DNA of 36,217 nt from CAZYFS01 sp964647465 (GCA_964647465.1 CAZYFS010000004.1:1-36217); one strand, 5' to 3'; counted from the stretch's first letter, positions 8,030-16,349 are shown. A program made the numbers and translations. The notes: a model not told the origin generated them from the letters alone.

Positions 8030-10096
8030 TTATTTAATTGGCCAGTCTTCAATCATTAAGAATGTCTTTTTTGATGCCAGGGGTAACATGTGATATATTT
8101 CTTCGCTGATAAAAGGCATAAAAGGATGAAGGAGTTTTAAAGATGTCGTTAAGACGAATAATAATGTTTTGATAATTTCCCTTTTCTTTTCGGGCGAAGT
8201 TGTTTCTTTGATTAATGTTTTAACTTCTTCTAGGTATTGATCACAGAAATCGTGCCAGAAAAAATCATACAATCGATGCGTAGCTTGGCTGAAAGAAAAT
8301 TGCTCGATATCTTCACTGAGAGCGATTGATAAATTGTTCACTTTTTGAACAATTTCTTGATCGGGGTTTATCTTAGCGATATCAATTTTTTCGAAACCTG
8401 ATTGCTCAATCTGCTGAAGAATAAAACGGGAAGCATTCCATATCTTTGTTCCAAACTTGTTCCCCATAACAATATCCTCTTCAGAGAATCGAATATCTTG
8501 TCTTCCCTGGGTCGTTTGCCAAAGCAGGCCAAAGCGAGTGGCGTCGGCTCCATACTCTTCGATTAATTTTAGTGGATCAACTCCAGTGCCTAAAGATTTG
8601 CTCATTCTTCGTCCATCTTTAGTAAGAATGGTTGGATGAAAGTAGACTTTTCGGAAAGGAATCTCTTTCATGAATTCACAACCAGAGAAAATCATTCGGG
8701 TTACCCAAAGATTCATAATATCAACGCCTGTTGAAATTAAATCAATCGGATAAGACGCTTCAAGGTCTTTAGTTTTCTCGGGCCATCCCAAAGCAGCAAA
8801 GGGCCATAAAGCGGAACTGAACCAGGTGTCAAGAACGTCTTCTTCTCCAGCAACAGGGATCTTATGTCCCCACCAAAGCTGGCGCGATATGCACCAATCA
8901 TGTATTCCTTCTAACCAATCAAGATAAACTTTTTCCCAACGGGAAGGATAGAAAGCAATTTTCTTTTCTTCAATGGCCTGGCGAGCGAGAGATGCCAATT
9001 TATCCATTTTTAGGAACCACTGTTGAGAAGGAATGGTTTCTATTTCAGTTTGGCAACGATAGCACACTGGAACAGAGTGAAGATAATCTTCCGTTTTGAT
9101 CAAAAAATCTTTTTCTTCTAAATCCTCGATTATTATTCGACGAGCTTCCTTAATTGACAATCCTTGATATTTCTCAGGGATATCCCCAGTCATTTTGGTT
9201 TTTTCGTCGATAACTTGCCATAGTGGCAAATGATGACGTTGAGCAATCTCATGATCGATTAAATCGTGAGCGGGAGTTACTTTTACTGCTCCTGTCCCAA
9301 ATTCGGGATCAACTAATCGATCAGCAATAATGGGGATTTCTCTTTGTGTTAGGGGAAGAATTACCATTGCTCCTTGGAGTTTTTGATAGCGCTTATCTTT
9401 TGGATTAACGGCAACAGCTGAATCACCCAACATCGTTTCTGGCCTAGTTGTGGCAATGGTTATCGAAGAAGAACTATCTTTAATCGGATAGCGGATGTAC
9501 CAAAGTTTAGTTTTTTCTTGACGATGTTCTAATTCTAAATCAGACAAAGTTGTCTGGCAACGAGGACACCAATTAATTAGTCGTTTATCTTGATAAATCC
9601 ATCCCTTTTCTTGATATTGCTGAAAAGCCTTTTTCACTGCTTGACAGTAATCTTCATCGAAAGTAAAACGAAGACGACTCCAATCACAAGAAGCCCCAGT
9701 TTTCTTTATTTGGTCAATAATAATTTTTTCAAAATGATCCTTCCACTCCCAAACCGATTGAACAAATTTTTCTTTTCCCAGATCAAAACGGCTTTTTCCT
9801 TCTTTGCGCAATTTCTTTTCGACAACATTTTGAGTGGCTATCCCTGCATGGTCTAGTCCTGGTATCCATAATGCACGATAACCTTCCATTCTTTTTTTAC
9901 GAATAAGAACGTCTTGAATGCTTATGTTTAAAGCATGCCCCATGTGGAGAGATCCAGTAATATTAGGAGGAGGGATAACAACCGTGTACGCCCGCGAGCG
10001 TTCTCCGGGCAAATTATCAGGATTAAAAAATCCACTTTCTTCCCATCCCTTATAAACTCTTTTTTCTATTTCTTGAAATGAATATCGTTTATCCAT
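8030..10096 (-). CDS. valS: Valyl-tRNA synthetase, short form
   Basis: Charges tRNA-Val with valine. At 688 residues it is clearly shorter than typical bacterial ValRS (about 860-950). The class I signatures are present: H-M-G-H at 51-54 and R-M-S-K-S at 497-501. The CP1 editing domain is present (T-T-R-P-E-T-M-L-G-D and G-T-G-A-V-K-V-T-P-A-H-D). Two parts are missing. The segment between W-W-G-H-K-I-P-V and D-V-L-D-T-W-F is only a few residues long. The protein also ends at the anticodon-binding domain, without the C-terminal coiled-coil arm that contacts the tRNA. Such trimming is common in reduced genomes. It starts 1 bp after the tsaD stop. Confidence 0.95.
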   Translation of the reverse strand: MDKRYSFQEIEKRVYKGWEESGFFNPDNLPGERSRAYTVVIPPPNITGSLHMGHALNISIQDVLIRKKRMEGYRALWIPGLDHAGIATQNVVEKKLRKEGKSRFDLGKEKFVQSVWEWKDHFEKIIIDQIKKTGASCDWSRLRFTFDEDYCQAVKKAFQQYQEKGWIYQDKRLINWCPRCQTTLSDLELEHRQEKTKLWYIRYPIKDSSSSITIATTRPETMLGDSAVAVNPKDKRYQKLQGAMVILPLTQREIPIIADRLVDPEFGTGAVKVTPAHDLIDHEIAQRHHLPLWQVIDEKTKMTGDIPEKYQGLSIKEARRIIIEDLEEKDFLIKTEDYLHSVPVCYRCQTEIETIPSQQWFLKMDKLASLARQAIEEKKIAFYPSRWEKVYLDWLEGIHDWCISRQLWWGHKIPVAGEEDVLDTWFSSALWPFAALGWPEKTKDLEASYPIDLISTGVDIMNLWVTRMIFSGCEFMKEIPFRKVYFHPTILTKDGRRMSKSLGTGVDPLKLIEEYGADATRFGLLWQTTQGRQDIRFSEEDIVMGNKFGTKIWNASRFILQQIEQSGFEKIDIAKINPDQEIVQKVNNLSIALSEDIEQFSFSQATHRLYDFFWHDFCDQYLEEVKTLIKETTSPEKKREIIKTLLFVLTTSLKLLHPFMPFISEEIYHMLPLASKKTFLMIEDWPIK

Positions 10097-10097
10097 A

Positions 10098-11294
10098 TTA
10101 AGATATTCTTAAATTAGCTTTAACGGAAGCGTCAGTCCAGTCAATGGTCTTTTTTTGTAAATAATGATAATAACCAACAAGGGCAATCATTGCTGCATTA
10201 TCGGTGCAGAATTGCGAAGGAGGAGCAAAGAAATCGAAACCTTGTTCTTGCCCCTTTTCGGCTAATTGTTGACGAAGGTCTTTATTGGCAGCAACTCCTC
10301 CGCTCAAAATAATTGATCGAGCGGAAAAATCCCTAGCAGCTTTAAGGGTTTTTTTAACAAGAACGTCATTAATAGCCGCTTGAATTTCCGCACTTATTTT
10401 TTCTTGATAAAGAGAAGATTCTCTAATTTCGATTGGTTGTTGGCGATGAAGATACAAAACAGCCGTTTTTAATCCAGAAAAACTAAAATCGTAATTTGGC
10501 TGATGAAGCATTGGCCGAGGAAGCTTGATGGCCTGAATTTCTGAGGGGACTTTATCTTTCCTTTTTCGATTATGCCATTTTTCCGCTTGTTTAGCAATTT
10601 CCGGTCCACCGGGGTAACCTAATCCTATAAGTCGAGCGGTTTTATCAAAACATTCTCCAGCAGCGTCATCTCTAGTTTCGCCAACTATTTTATATTCTCC
10701 TAAATGAGAACTAAGTATTAATTGAGTGTGTCCGCCGGAAACAATCAATCCTATTAAAGGGAAAGCGGTTGATAAAGATGGAGGAGATGGCGATAACCAG
10801 GCGGCTAATAAATGTCCTTCGAGATGATTAACAGGAACGATGGGGATGTCCCAATAGAAAGAAAGTGTTCGGACAAAATTCATTCCCACCCAAAGAGAGG
10901 GGAGAAGTCCTGGTCCCTGAGTAATGGCAATGCAATCAAGAGGAGGCTTCTGATGGGTTTGCAAAAACCGTTTACATTTTTTCCTTAGAAGAGGTTCTCT
11001 AAGGAGAATTTTTTCAATAATCTCTGTTTCTTCTACGGATAATTTCGCCGATTTTCGACGGATAAGCCAACCAGCTTCTTTGAGCCCTTCTTTCAATAAA
11101 GGGAGAATATTTTTTTGGTGCTCTCTCTTAGCCAAAGAAGGAACAATTCCTCCCCAAGGGCGATGAATTTCTGTTTGGGAGGAAATTAGATTAATTTGTT
11201 TTTTAATTTCCGAAGGAGGAAAGTCATTTCCCTCTATTTGAAAAATTGTGATTCCCGTATCATCGCAGGAAGTTTCAATTGCTAATATATTCAT
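10098..11294 (-). CDS. tsaD: tRNA threonylcarbamoyltransferase TsaD
   Basis: Transfers the threonylcarbamoyl group to A37 of ANN-decoding tRNAs (t6A synthesis), working with TsaB, TsaC and TsaE. The ASKHA fold signatures are clear: an A-I-E-T-S-C-D-D-T start, the metal-binding N-H-L-E-G-H (156-161), V-S-G-G-H-T-Q, the D-D-A-A-G-E-C-F-D-K block and a late I-L-S-G-G-V-A-A-N. It is 398 residues against about 340 in E. coli. The extra length is mostly a basic, helical insertion at about residues 77-117. First gene of the tsaD-valS-prsW-hsp20 run and divergent from tRNA-Glu. Confidence 0.96.
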   Translation of the reverse strand: MNILAIETSCDDTGITIFQIEGNDFPPSEIKKQINLISSQTEIHRPWGGIVPSLAKREHQKNILPLLKEGLKEAGWLIRRKSAKLSVEETEIIEKILLREPLLRKKCKRFLQTHQKPPLDCIAITQGPGLLPSLWVGMNFVRTLSFYWDIPIVPVNHLEGHLLAAWLSPSPPSLSTAFPLIGLIVSGGHTQLILSSHLGEYKIVGETRDDAAGECFDKTARLIGLGYPGGPEIAKQAEKWHNRKRKDKVPSEIQAIKLPRPMLHQPNYDFSFSGLKTAVLYLHRQQPIEIRESSLYQEKISAEIQAAINDVLVKKTLKAARDFSARSIILSGGVAANKDLRQQLAEKGQEQGFDFFAPPSQFCTDNAAMIALVGYYHYLQKKTIDWTDASVKANLRIS

Positions 11295-11338
11295 ACTTGC
11301 TTTTTTTGCAAAGATTTGTAAAAATAGGGATATCTTCT

Positions 11339-11410
11339 GGCCCCATCGTCTAGTGGTTAGGACGTTGGATTTTCAATCCAATAACAGGAGTTCGATTCTC
11401 CTTGGGGCTA
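11339..11410 (+). tRNA. tRNA-Glu (anticodon UUC)
   Basis: 72 nt. The acceptor stem GGCCCCA pairs with TGGGGCT, with a G-U pair at position 1-72. The anticodon loop is TTTTCAA and the T-arm (AGGAG, TTCGATT, CTCCT) is intact. Discriminator A at 11410. CCA is not encoded. A degraded copy of its T-arm and 3' acceptor strand is found 1.24 kb downstream. Confidence 0.94.
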
Positions 11411-11521
11411 CTTTTTATTTCTCTTCTTCTAGAGAAGATTCGTCGACTGATTCTGTTTGCCCATTTCCTTCTTTCTCGATAAGTTCCTTGAAAATTTCCG
11501 GGAGGATATTTTTAATTTCTC
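11411..11521 (-). pseudogene. 3'-end fragment of a thioredoxin-like gene
   Basis: Read on the minus strand this is an open run of about 36 codons ending in TAA. It matches the C-terminus of the intact gene at 12652-13380 (shared E-I-x-N-I-L-P-E-I-F-K and E-S-V-D-E-S-S-L). Most differences are silent or conservative, for example K for N in the first shared motif and T for I further on. Nothing upstream of it resembles the rest of that gene. It follows tRNA-Glu directly, as the intact copy follows a tRNA-Glu remnant, so it is the other arm of a 1.24-kb-spaced direct repeat. Confidence 0.8.
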
Positions 11522-11588
11522 CAAGGCAAAAAGCTCATTTCCCGTTTTTTTAAAATTGAAGGAGTTGTGTGTTTTAACCAGGACTATA

Positions 11589-12332
11589 TTATTTGATCAT
11601 TGAAAGAACTCCAGAAACAGTGCCTATGGTAATTTTTTTGGATTTGATGTATTTAATGACATTTTCTAATTCTTCAGGAGAGGTGCTATATTCTTTGCTC
11701 TTATCTTCTCTAACTAAATGATACATTAATATTAACCAAGATTTTTTTTCGCAATTGTTAATCCATGATTTTATTTCTTCTAATCTAGTATCGTTTTTGA
11801 TAACCATGGCTTTTAAATTGTATTTATCAATGTCGTTAAAGAAATTATAGTTCCAATCTGATGATCTTACAGAGGAATAATATTCCCTCGCTATATTTTT
11901 TATTTCCTCGTTATAATCTCCATAAGGAATAGCCAAAGAATTTATAGTGAGGTCTCTACTTTCTAGCTCTTCTTTTGACGACTTGAGCTCGCTAATAATA
12001 TTTTTTCTGGTTATCTTTGTTAAGCGAGGATGATTCATCGAATGACTTCCTATTTCATGGCCCTGTTCTTGTAATTCTTTTATCTGTTCCCAATCCATTA
12101 TTTTTTCTTCTTCGAATTTTTCTCCGACCAAACCAGGAATAATGTAAAAGGTAGAAGAAATATTGTATTCATTAAGAATGGGCAAAACATTATCATGCAT
12201 ATCAGTATAGCCGTCATCAAATACAATGCTTACATAAGAACGATCCTCATTTTTTTTTCGATCTAACAAGAGGATACTTCCCGCTAGAAGCAATAATGCA
12301 AATATAGTGATTAGCGGCAAATATTTCTTCAT
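11589..12332 (-). CDS. Membrane-anchored polysaccharide deacetylase
   Basis: A 247-residue NodB-type (carbohydrate esterase 4) enzyme that removes acetyl groups from N-acetylated sugars outside the membrane. It has an N-terminal anchor (about 5-23), the metal and base motif F-D-D-G (38-41), the H-S-M-N-H metal motif (97-101) and a late L-I-L-M-Y-H segment holding the C-terminal His. The usual R of the third motif is absent (A-I-P-Y-G-D-Y). The substrate could be peptidoglycan or an exported glycan. The glycosyltransferase at 13385 makes a poly-N-acetylglucosamine-like glycan possible. The gene sits between the two arms of the tRNA-Glu/thioredoxin direct repeat. Confidence 0.88.
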   Translation of the reverse strand: MKKYLPLITIFALLLLAGSILLLDRKKNEDRSYVSIVFDDGYTDMHDNVLPILNEYNISSTFYIIPGLVGEKFEEEKIMDWEQIKELQEQGHEIGSHSMNHPRLTKITRKNIISELKSSKEELESRDLTINSLAIPYGDYNEEIKNIAREYYSSVRSSDWNYNFFNDIDKYNLKAMVIKNDTRLEEIKSWINNCEKKSWLILMYHLVREDKSKEYSTSPEELENVIKYIKSKKITIGTVSGVLSMIK

Positions 12333-12617
12333 ATAAATTTATTCTACAGAAAAATTATTCTAAAGCTAGTTTTAATTTTCATTCCGCGATTTTATTTTAT
12401 CTGATCTCCTGATGAATTATTTATCAGGATTTTTTGTTTTTCCCTTTTTTTGAGACAAAGATTGAATAATCAGTTTCAACTAATTGAATTCTCTAGTACG
12501 ACATTTCTAAGCAACTTGAATAGAGAACGAAGTGCATAAGGGGGTGTTTTGATTGAATCAATTAATTCCTGTCTCAATCAAGAAGAAGGATTTGATTATT
12601 GAGAGTTCTAGGCCAAC
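12333..12617. repeat. Dispersed intergenic element, copy 1
   Basis: No gene. From about 12365 to 12600 this stretch aligns with 17640-17860, and its last part also with 18905-18990 and a short piece at 16350-16388. It contains a hairpin followed by T6 (12407-12435) that is also present in copy 2. Its right end resembles the 3' end of the GLUG-type surface gene, so it may be the flank of a lost surface-protein gene. Confidence 0.65.
12407..12435 (+). terminator. Terminator-like hairpin of dispersed element copy 1
   Basis: A 7-bp stem TCCTGAT/ATCAGGA (12407-12413 and 12423-12429) with a nine-base AT-rich loop, then T6. The equivalent hairpin at 17689-17715 has C-G where this one has T-A, a compensatory pair. 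Confidence 0.6.
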
Positions 12618-12647
12618 CAGGGGAGTTTGATTCTCCTTCGGGGGCCG
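12618..12647 (+). pseudogene. Remnant of the 3' end of a tRNA-Glu gene
   Basis: The T-arm-like stretch (GGGGAG, TTTGATT, CTCCT) and a GGGGGCC acceptor-like end resemble 11386-11409 of the intact tRNA-Glu. No anticodon arm or 5' half is recognisable upstream. It lies directly before the intact thioredoxin-like gene 3' end, in the same relative order as at 11339-11521. Confidence 0.6.
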
Positions 12648-12651
12648 TTTT

Positions 12652-13380
12652 TTATTTTTCTTTTTCTAGAGAAGATTCGTCAACTGATTCTATTTGCCCA
12701 TTTCCTTCTTCCTCGATAAGATTCTTGAAGATTTCCGGGAGGATATTTTCAATTTCTTCTTTATCTCTAAAGCCGGAGTAAGTATTTTCTCCGATAACGA
12801 GGATGGGAAGAGGATCGGTTAATCGGTAAAGAGACTTAATGGTATCCAGCGCAGACAAGTCTAGGTTGTAATCAAAAGAATAGATCCGAAGGAAGGGGTA
12901 TTTCTCGCGAAGATAAGTTAAAACATATCCTTGCTTGGCGCAAGTAGGGCAGCTTTCATGATTGGAATAAAAATAGAGGATAGGAATTAGTTTTGCCTGG
13001 CATTGATCTTTAGCCTTTTCCGTTAACAGCCAGTTTTTAATTTCCAAAAGAGAATAATTTTTCTTTAGTCGAATTACTTGTGGGTTCTCATGGCCAAGAG
13101 CTTCTTCCATGTAGGCGGTTCTTTCTCCGATAGCATATAGTTCTGAAGCTAAGCTAGAGTGATTAACGTCCTTACAAATGGCTGTTTCTAAAATGGAAAA
13201 TTGGGTTTCGGAGGAAAGAATATCAAGTTGTAAGTCTTCGCGTAAATTATTAAGTTCGGATAGTTTCTTTTGGCTAATGTAATCACTTAACCCGAAACCA
13301 AAGCCAAAGACGATGAGAGTAATTAAAAAGACGAAGAGATGTTTTCGATAATTGAATTGTTTTTTTGGATTTTGAATCAT
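12652..13380 (-). CDS. Membrane-anchored thioredoxin-like protein
   Basis: A 242-residue protein with one N-terminal membrane helix (about 15-31), a helical, charged region (35-125) and a C-terminal thioredoxin-like fold. The fold has an L-Y-F-Y-S strand, an active-site-like C-P-T-C at 144-147, and L-P-I-L-V-I-G with the cis-Pro position, followed by Y-S-G-F. An extracytoplasmic disulfide or reductant role is likely, but the partner is unknown. It starts 4 bp after the glycosyltransferase stop, so it is co-transcribed with it. Its last 35 or so codons are duplicated at 11411-11521. Confidence 0.75.
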   Translation of the reverse strand: MIQNPKKQFNYRKHLFVFLITLIVFGFGFGLSDYISQKKLSELNNLREDLQLDILSSETQFSILETAICKDVNHSSLASELYAIGERTAYMEEALGHENPQVIRLKKNYSLLEIKNWLLTEKAKDQCQAKLIPILYFYSNHESCPTCAKQGYVLTYLREKYPFLRIYSFDYNLDLSALDTIKSLYRLTDPLPILVIGENTYSGFRDKEEIENILPEIFKNLIEEEGNGQIESVDESSLEKEK

Positions 13381-13384
13381 TTAA

Positions 13385-14641
13385 TTATTTTAAATCTTTT
13401 TCTTTTTCTTTAGCCCAGTCTGTTTTTCGATTGAAGAGAACGGTATAAACGGCTCCGAACCAACAAGCTGTATAAACTGGAAAATAGAAAAGGGCAGTTA
13501 AAATTAATCCCCGATTAAATTTTGAAGAACTAGACGATATGCGCTTGGTAATAAAAAGCAAGATTAAAGTAAGGAGGATGCTAAATACACTAATTATAGT
13601 AAGAGCTCGGCTATTAACAAAAAACCAGCTAGGCCAAGTGGGGTCAATTTGACTAAGGTCAAAACCAATTGCCCTCCAAGAAGAAAAGGACGTTAAGCTC
13701 ATTTTGACGAAGCGGAAGAGGAAATAGCTAGAAGAAACAAGCAGAAAAATGATTCCCAAAAGAGTCGCGGGGAGAACGAAAAGACCCAAGTTTCCGTGTT
13801 TTTTTCCAAAAAGAGAACGATAATCCCAACCGTTGCGCAATATTCCCTGATACCATCTTTTTCGTTGTCTATAGAGGACTCCTAAGCGGTTGGGAGCTAC
13901 TGTATATACATAAGCGTTAATAGCGTTTTCAATTTGAAAATTGTGCTTTTGCATTCGGAGAGCCATTTCGAAATCTTCCGTATTATGCCCAAGGCGGTAA
14001 TTTCCAATCTCTGCAAAAACTTCTCGTCGGAAAATAGTCATGGGTCCTGGGGTAACGTTAATACTACCCAAAAAAGACTGAACTTTCCGCAAAGCAATGC
14101 CTAGGATGTACTCGATGTTTTGAACATGGCGTAATAGGCCTTTCGGTTGATAGATTTTAATTGAGCTAGTAACAGCTTTGGTGTTGGGATCAGAGAAATA
14201 AGGGATCATTATCTTGAGTACTTCTGAATCAACAACTGAATCAGCATCAAGAGTAGCAATAAATTCAGCTTTTGTTTGTTCGAGTCCATGATTCAAGGCG
14301 GTGTATTTCCCTCCATTTTCTTTGTGATAAACCTGAATGATGGGATTTTTTTTCTGGAGTTGCCGAGCAATTTGATAAGAATCATCTCGACTTCCATCGT
14401 CAATTATTAAAATGCTTAACTTCTCTTTGGGATAATTAAGAGAGAGAAGGGATTTTATGGTTTTGGCAATGGTTTTTTCTTCGTTGTAACAGGGGACGAG
14501 AAAAGCTACAGAGGGATAATTTGATTGAAGAAGAGGACGATAAAGGTGTCGTCGATTTTCAAAAAAGGTAGCTAAGAAAAAAATTACAATATATAAACCG
14601 ACAAAACTGGCGGCATAGATAAGAATACTGACGATAATCAT
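13385..14641 (-). CDS. Processive family 2 glycosyltransferase
   Basis: A 418-residue inner-membrane glycosyltransferase. An N-terminal helix (about 2-26) is followed by a GT-A domain with all the motifs of processive GT2 enzymes: D-D-G-S (81-84), D-A-D-S (132-135), T-E-D-F-E (221-225) and Q-R-K-R-W (259-263). Three C-terminal membrane helices follow (about 285-400). This layout matches PgaC/IcaA, NodC or hyaluronan synthase-like polymerases that make and extrude a glycan. First gene of a two-gene operon with the thioredoxin-like protein. The deacetylase further downstream would suit modification of an N-acetylated polymer, which is inferred. Confidence 0.9.
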   Translation of the reverse strand: MIIVSILIYAASFVGLYIVIFFLATFFENRRHLYRPLLQSNYPSVAFLVPCYNEEKTIAKTIKSLLSLNYPKEKLSILIIDDGSRDDSYQIARQLQKKNPIIQVYHKENGGKYTALNHGLEQTKAEFIATLDADSVVDSEVLKIMIPYFSDPNTKAVTSSIKIYQPKGLLRHVQNIEYILGIALRKVQSFLGSINVTPGPMTIFRREVFAEIGNYRLGHNTEDFEMALRMQKHNFQIENAINAYVYTVAPNRLGVLYRQRKRWYQGILRNGWDYRSLFGKKHGNLGLFVLPATLLGIIFLLVSSSYFLFRFVKMSLTSFSSWRAIGFDLSQIDPTWPSWFFVNSRALTIISVFSILLTLILLFITKRISSSSSKFNRGLILTALFYFPVYTACWFGAVYTVLFNRKTDWAKEKEKDLK

Positions 14642-14670
14642 AAAAAATTAACCCTTTAGGATTATTTTTT

Positions 14671-14679
14671 ATCATAACA
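14671..14679 (-). promoter_or_regulatory. Extended -10 promoter element for the glycosyltransferase operon
   Basis: On the minus strand this reads TGTTATGAT, an extended -10 like those at 271 and 1989. The -35 region is poor. It lies 30 bp before the start codon at 14641. Confidence 0.4.
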
Positions 14680-14837
14680 CGAAGCGAAAGGAGAAAAAAG
14701 AGATTTCCAGTCATTAATTTTTCAAAAATTCAATATTGCTTTGTTATTCTGATACAATCCGATATAGCTAATAGATCAGATAAAAACACGACTAAAAACA
14801 AAATCAACTTATTAATTTTTAGAACCCAAGGTAATTA

Positions 14838-14866
14838 TTAGCAAAAAGGCAAAAAGGTGTTATTAT
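14838..14866 (+). promoter_or_regulatory. Promoter of the AbiE-type operon
   Basis: TTAGCA (14838-14843), 17 bp, then TATTAT (14861-14866) with TG at the extended position. The predicted leader of about 35 nt overlaps an inverted repeat ATTCCG/CGGAAT (14868-14873 and 14889-14894). This could be the operator for autoregulation by the antitoxin, which is known for AbiEi. Confidence 0.5.
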
Positions 14867-14907
14867 GATTCCGTAGATTCCTAAAAAGCGGAATAAAAAG
14901 AAATATT

Positions 14908-15525
14908 ATGCAATTTTTAGAATTAAAAACACGATTAAGCAACTTTTTGATTTTTTCTACAAAGGATATAGAAAAAATAGATTCTGCTTTTCACAGTCAA
15001 AGACTTAGTGAGTGGCAGGAAAAAAAGTACATCAGAAAAATAAAAGGAAGATATTATCTGTTCTCTGATTTAGAAATTAATGAATCAGTTTTATTTTTGA
15101 TTGCCAATAAAATCTATTCGCCATCTTATGTCTCTCTTGAAATGGCCTTTTCGTATTACAACCTAATACCGGAGTCAGTCTATGGTATTACTTCGGTTAC
15201 TTCCAAGAAAACAAACAATTTTAAGACAGATTTTGGCGAATTTATTTATCGCCACATTAAATCAGAGTTAATGTTTGGCTATAAATTGGTGAAATACGGA
15301 AATCATAATTTTAGAATTGCAGAAATTGAAAAAGCTATACTGGATTATTTTTATCTGAATTCACATTTGAAAACGGAAAATGATTTCACAGAAATGCGTT
15401 TCGATGAAAAGGAGTTTAAAGCATTGGTAGATAGGAGCAAGTTAAATAGATATTTAGCTGTTTTTAACAACAAGTCTTTAGAAAAAAGGATGAAGAGATT
15501 TTTAAATTATATTGATTATGCTTAA
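14908..15525 (+). CDS. AbiEi-like antitoxin / transcriptional regulator
   Basis: A 205-residue protein matching the AbiEi pattern. The N-terminal winged-helix part (about 1-55) ends in K-G-R-Y-Y-L-F. It is followed by a conserved P-S-Y-V-S-L-E-M-A-F-S-Y-Y-N-L-I-P-E block and an I-A-E-I-E-K-A-I-L-D-Y-F-Y segment. AbiEi represses its own operon and neutralises AbiEii in a type IV toxin-antitoxin system that can abort phage infection. The toxin gene overlaps its end by 8 bp. It has its own promoter with a nearby inverted repeat. The assignment is strengthened by the partner gene. Confidence 0.85.
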   Translation: MQFLELKTRLSNFLIFSTKDIEKIDSAFHSQRLSEWQEKKYIRKIKGRYYLFSDLEINESVLFLIANKIYSPSYVSLEMAFSYYNLIPESVYGITSVTSKKTNNFKTDFGEFIYRHIKSELMFGYKLVKYGNHNFRIAEIEKAILDYFYLNSHLKTENDFTEMRFDEKEFKALVDRSKLNRYLAVFNNKSLEKRMKRFLNYIDYA

Positions 15526-16294
15526 CTTGTCGCAAATAGAGCAATATTATCCGGAAAATTTGCGCTCCTTTAAAAAAAATATTTTAAGAGAATATTTGCA
15601 ATATAAAATTTTAGAGATTGTTTTCGAATCTAGATATTCAAAGAATTTATCCTTCTTGGGAGGGACGGCTCTGAGAATAATTCATGGAAATACTCGTTTT
15701 TCTGAGGGTCTTGATTTTGATAATTTTGATTTCGGCGAAAATGATTTTACTTCGCTAACAAAAGAAGTTAGAAATGGTCTTGAAAAAGAAGGGTGTGGGG
15801 TAGAAATGCGCAACGTGTTTAAGGGAGCTTATCGCTGTTACATCAAAATTCCGAGAATTTTATTTGACAACAAAATTTCTAATTTAAAAGGAGAAAAGAT
15901 TATGATTCAGATAGATACCGTAGGAAGCAGTTTTGATTACGAACCAGATAAGAAGATTTTGAACAAATTTGATGTTTTTACTCAAATTTCAATAACTCCT
16001 TTAGATATTTTGTTATCGCAGAAAATTTATGCTGCGTTCAATCGAAGAAGACTAAAGGGTAGAGATTTTTTTGATATTGTTTTCCTTCTTTCGAAAACAA
16101 AACCGAATTATGACTATTTATTACAAAAAACAAAGATAGGGGATAGTAAAGAGTTGAAGAGAAAGATGATTGACTATACGGAGAAAATTAACTTCAAGGA
16201 GCTCGTGAAAGACGTTGAGCCCTTCTTGTTTGACCCTAAGGATAGCAAGAAAATAGAGATGTTTCCTGAATATATTAAGCAAGTCGAGTTTTGA
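15518..16294 (+). CDS. AbiEii-like nucleotidyltransferase toxin, altered DxD
   Basis: A 258-residue MNT-fold nucleotidyltransferase from the ATG at 15518 (a TTG at 15512 is less likely). It overlaps abiEi by 8 bp, typical of these pairs. The motif F-L-G-G-T-A-L-R is at 46-53. The downstream R-F-S-E-x-L-D-F-D block (60-68) has G64 where the first metal-binding Asp is normally found (R-x-S-x-D-x-D). A shifted D66-x-D68 pair remains. The later K-I-Y-A-A-F-N-R-R-R-L-K-G-R-D-F-F-D block is intact. AbiEii enzymes add nucleotides to tRNA or other targets. Activity here is uncertain. Confidence 0.85.
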   Translation: MLNLSQIEQYYPENLRSFKKNILREYLQYKILEIVFESRYSKNLSFLGGTALRIIHGNTRFSEGLDFDNFDFGENDFTSLTKEVRNGLEKEGCGVEMRNVFKGAYRCYIKIPRILFDNKISNLKGEKIMIQIDTVGSSFDYEPDKKILNKFDVFTQISITPLDILLSQKIYAAFNRRRLKGRDFFDIVFLLSKTKPNYDYLLQKTKIGDSKELKRKMIDYTEKINFKELVKDVEPFLFDPKDSKKIEMFPEYIKQVEF

Positions 16295-16349
16295 TTTGCG
16301 GAAAGCAAAAATTAGAAAATTCAACAAAAAATTTTGCTCTTTGCCTCGA

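Noticed and set aside
11248..11553. A 101-codon plus-strand ORF across tRNA-Glu
   Set aside because: It runs through the tRNA and antisense to the tsaD start and thioredoxin fragment, so it is a chance frame.
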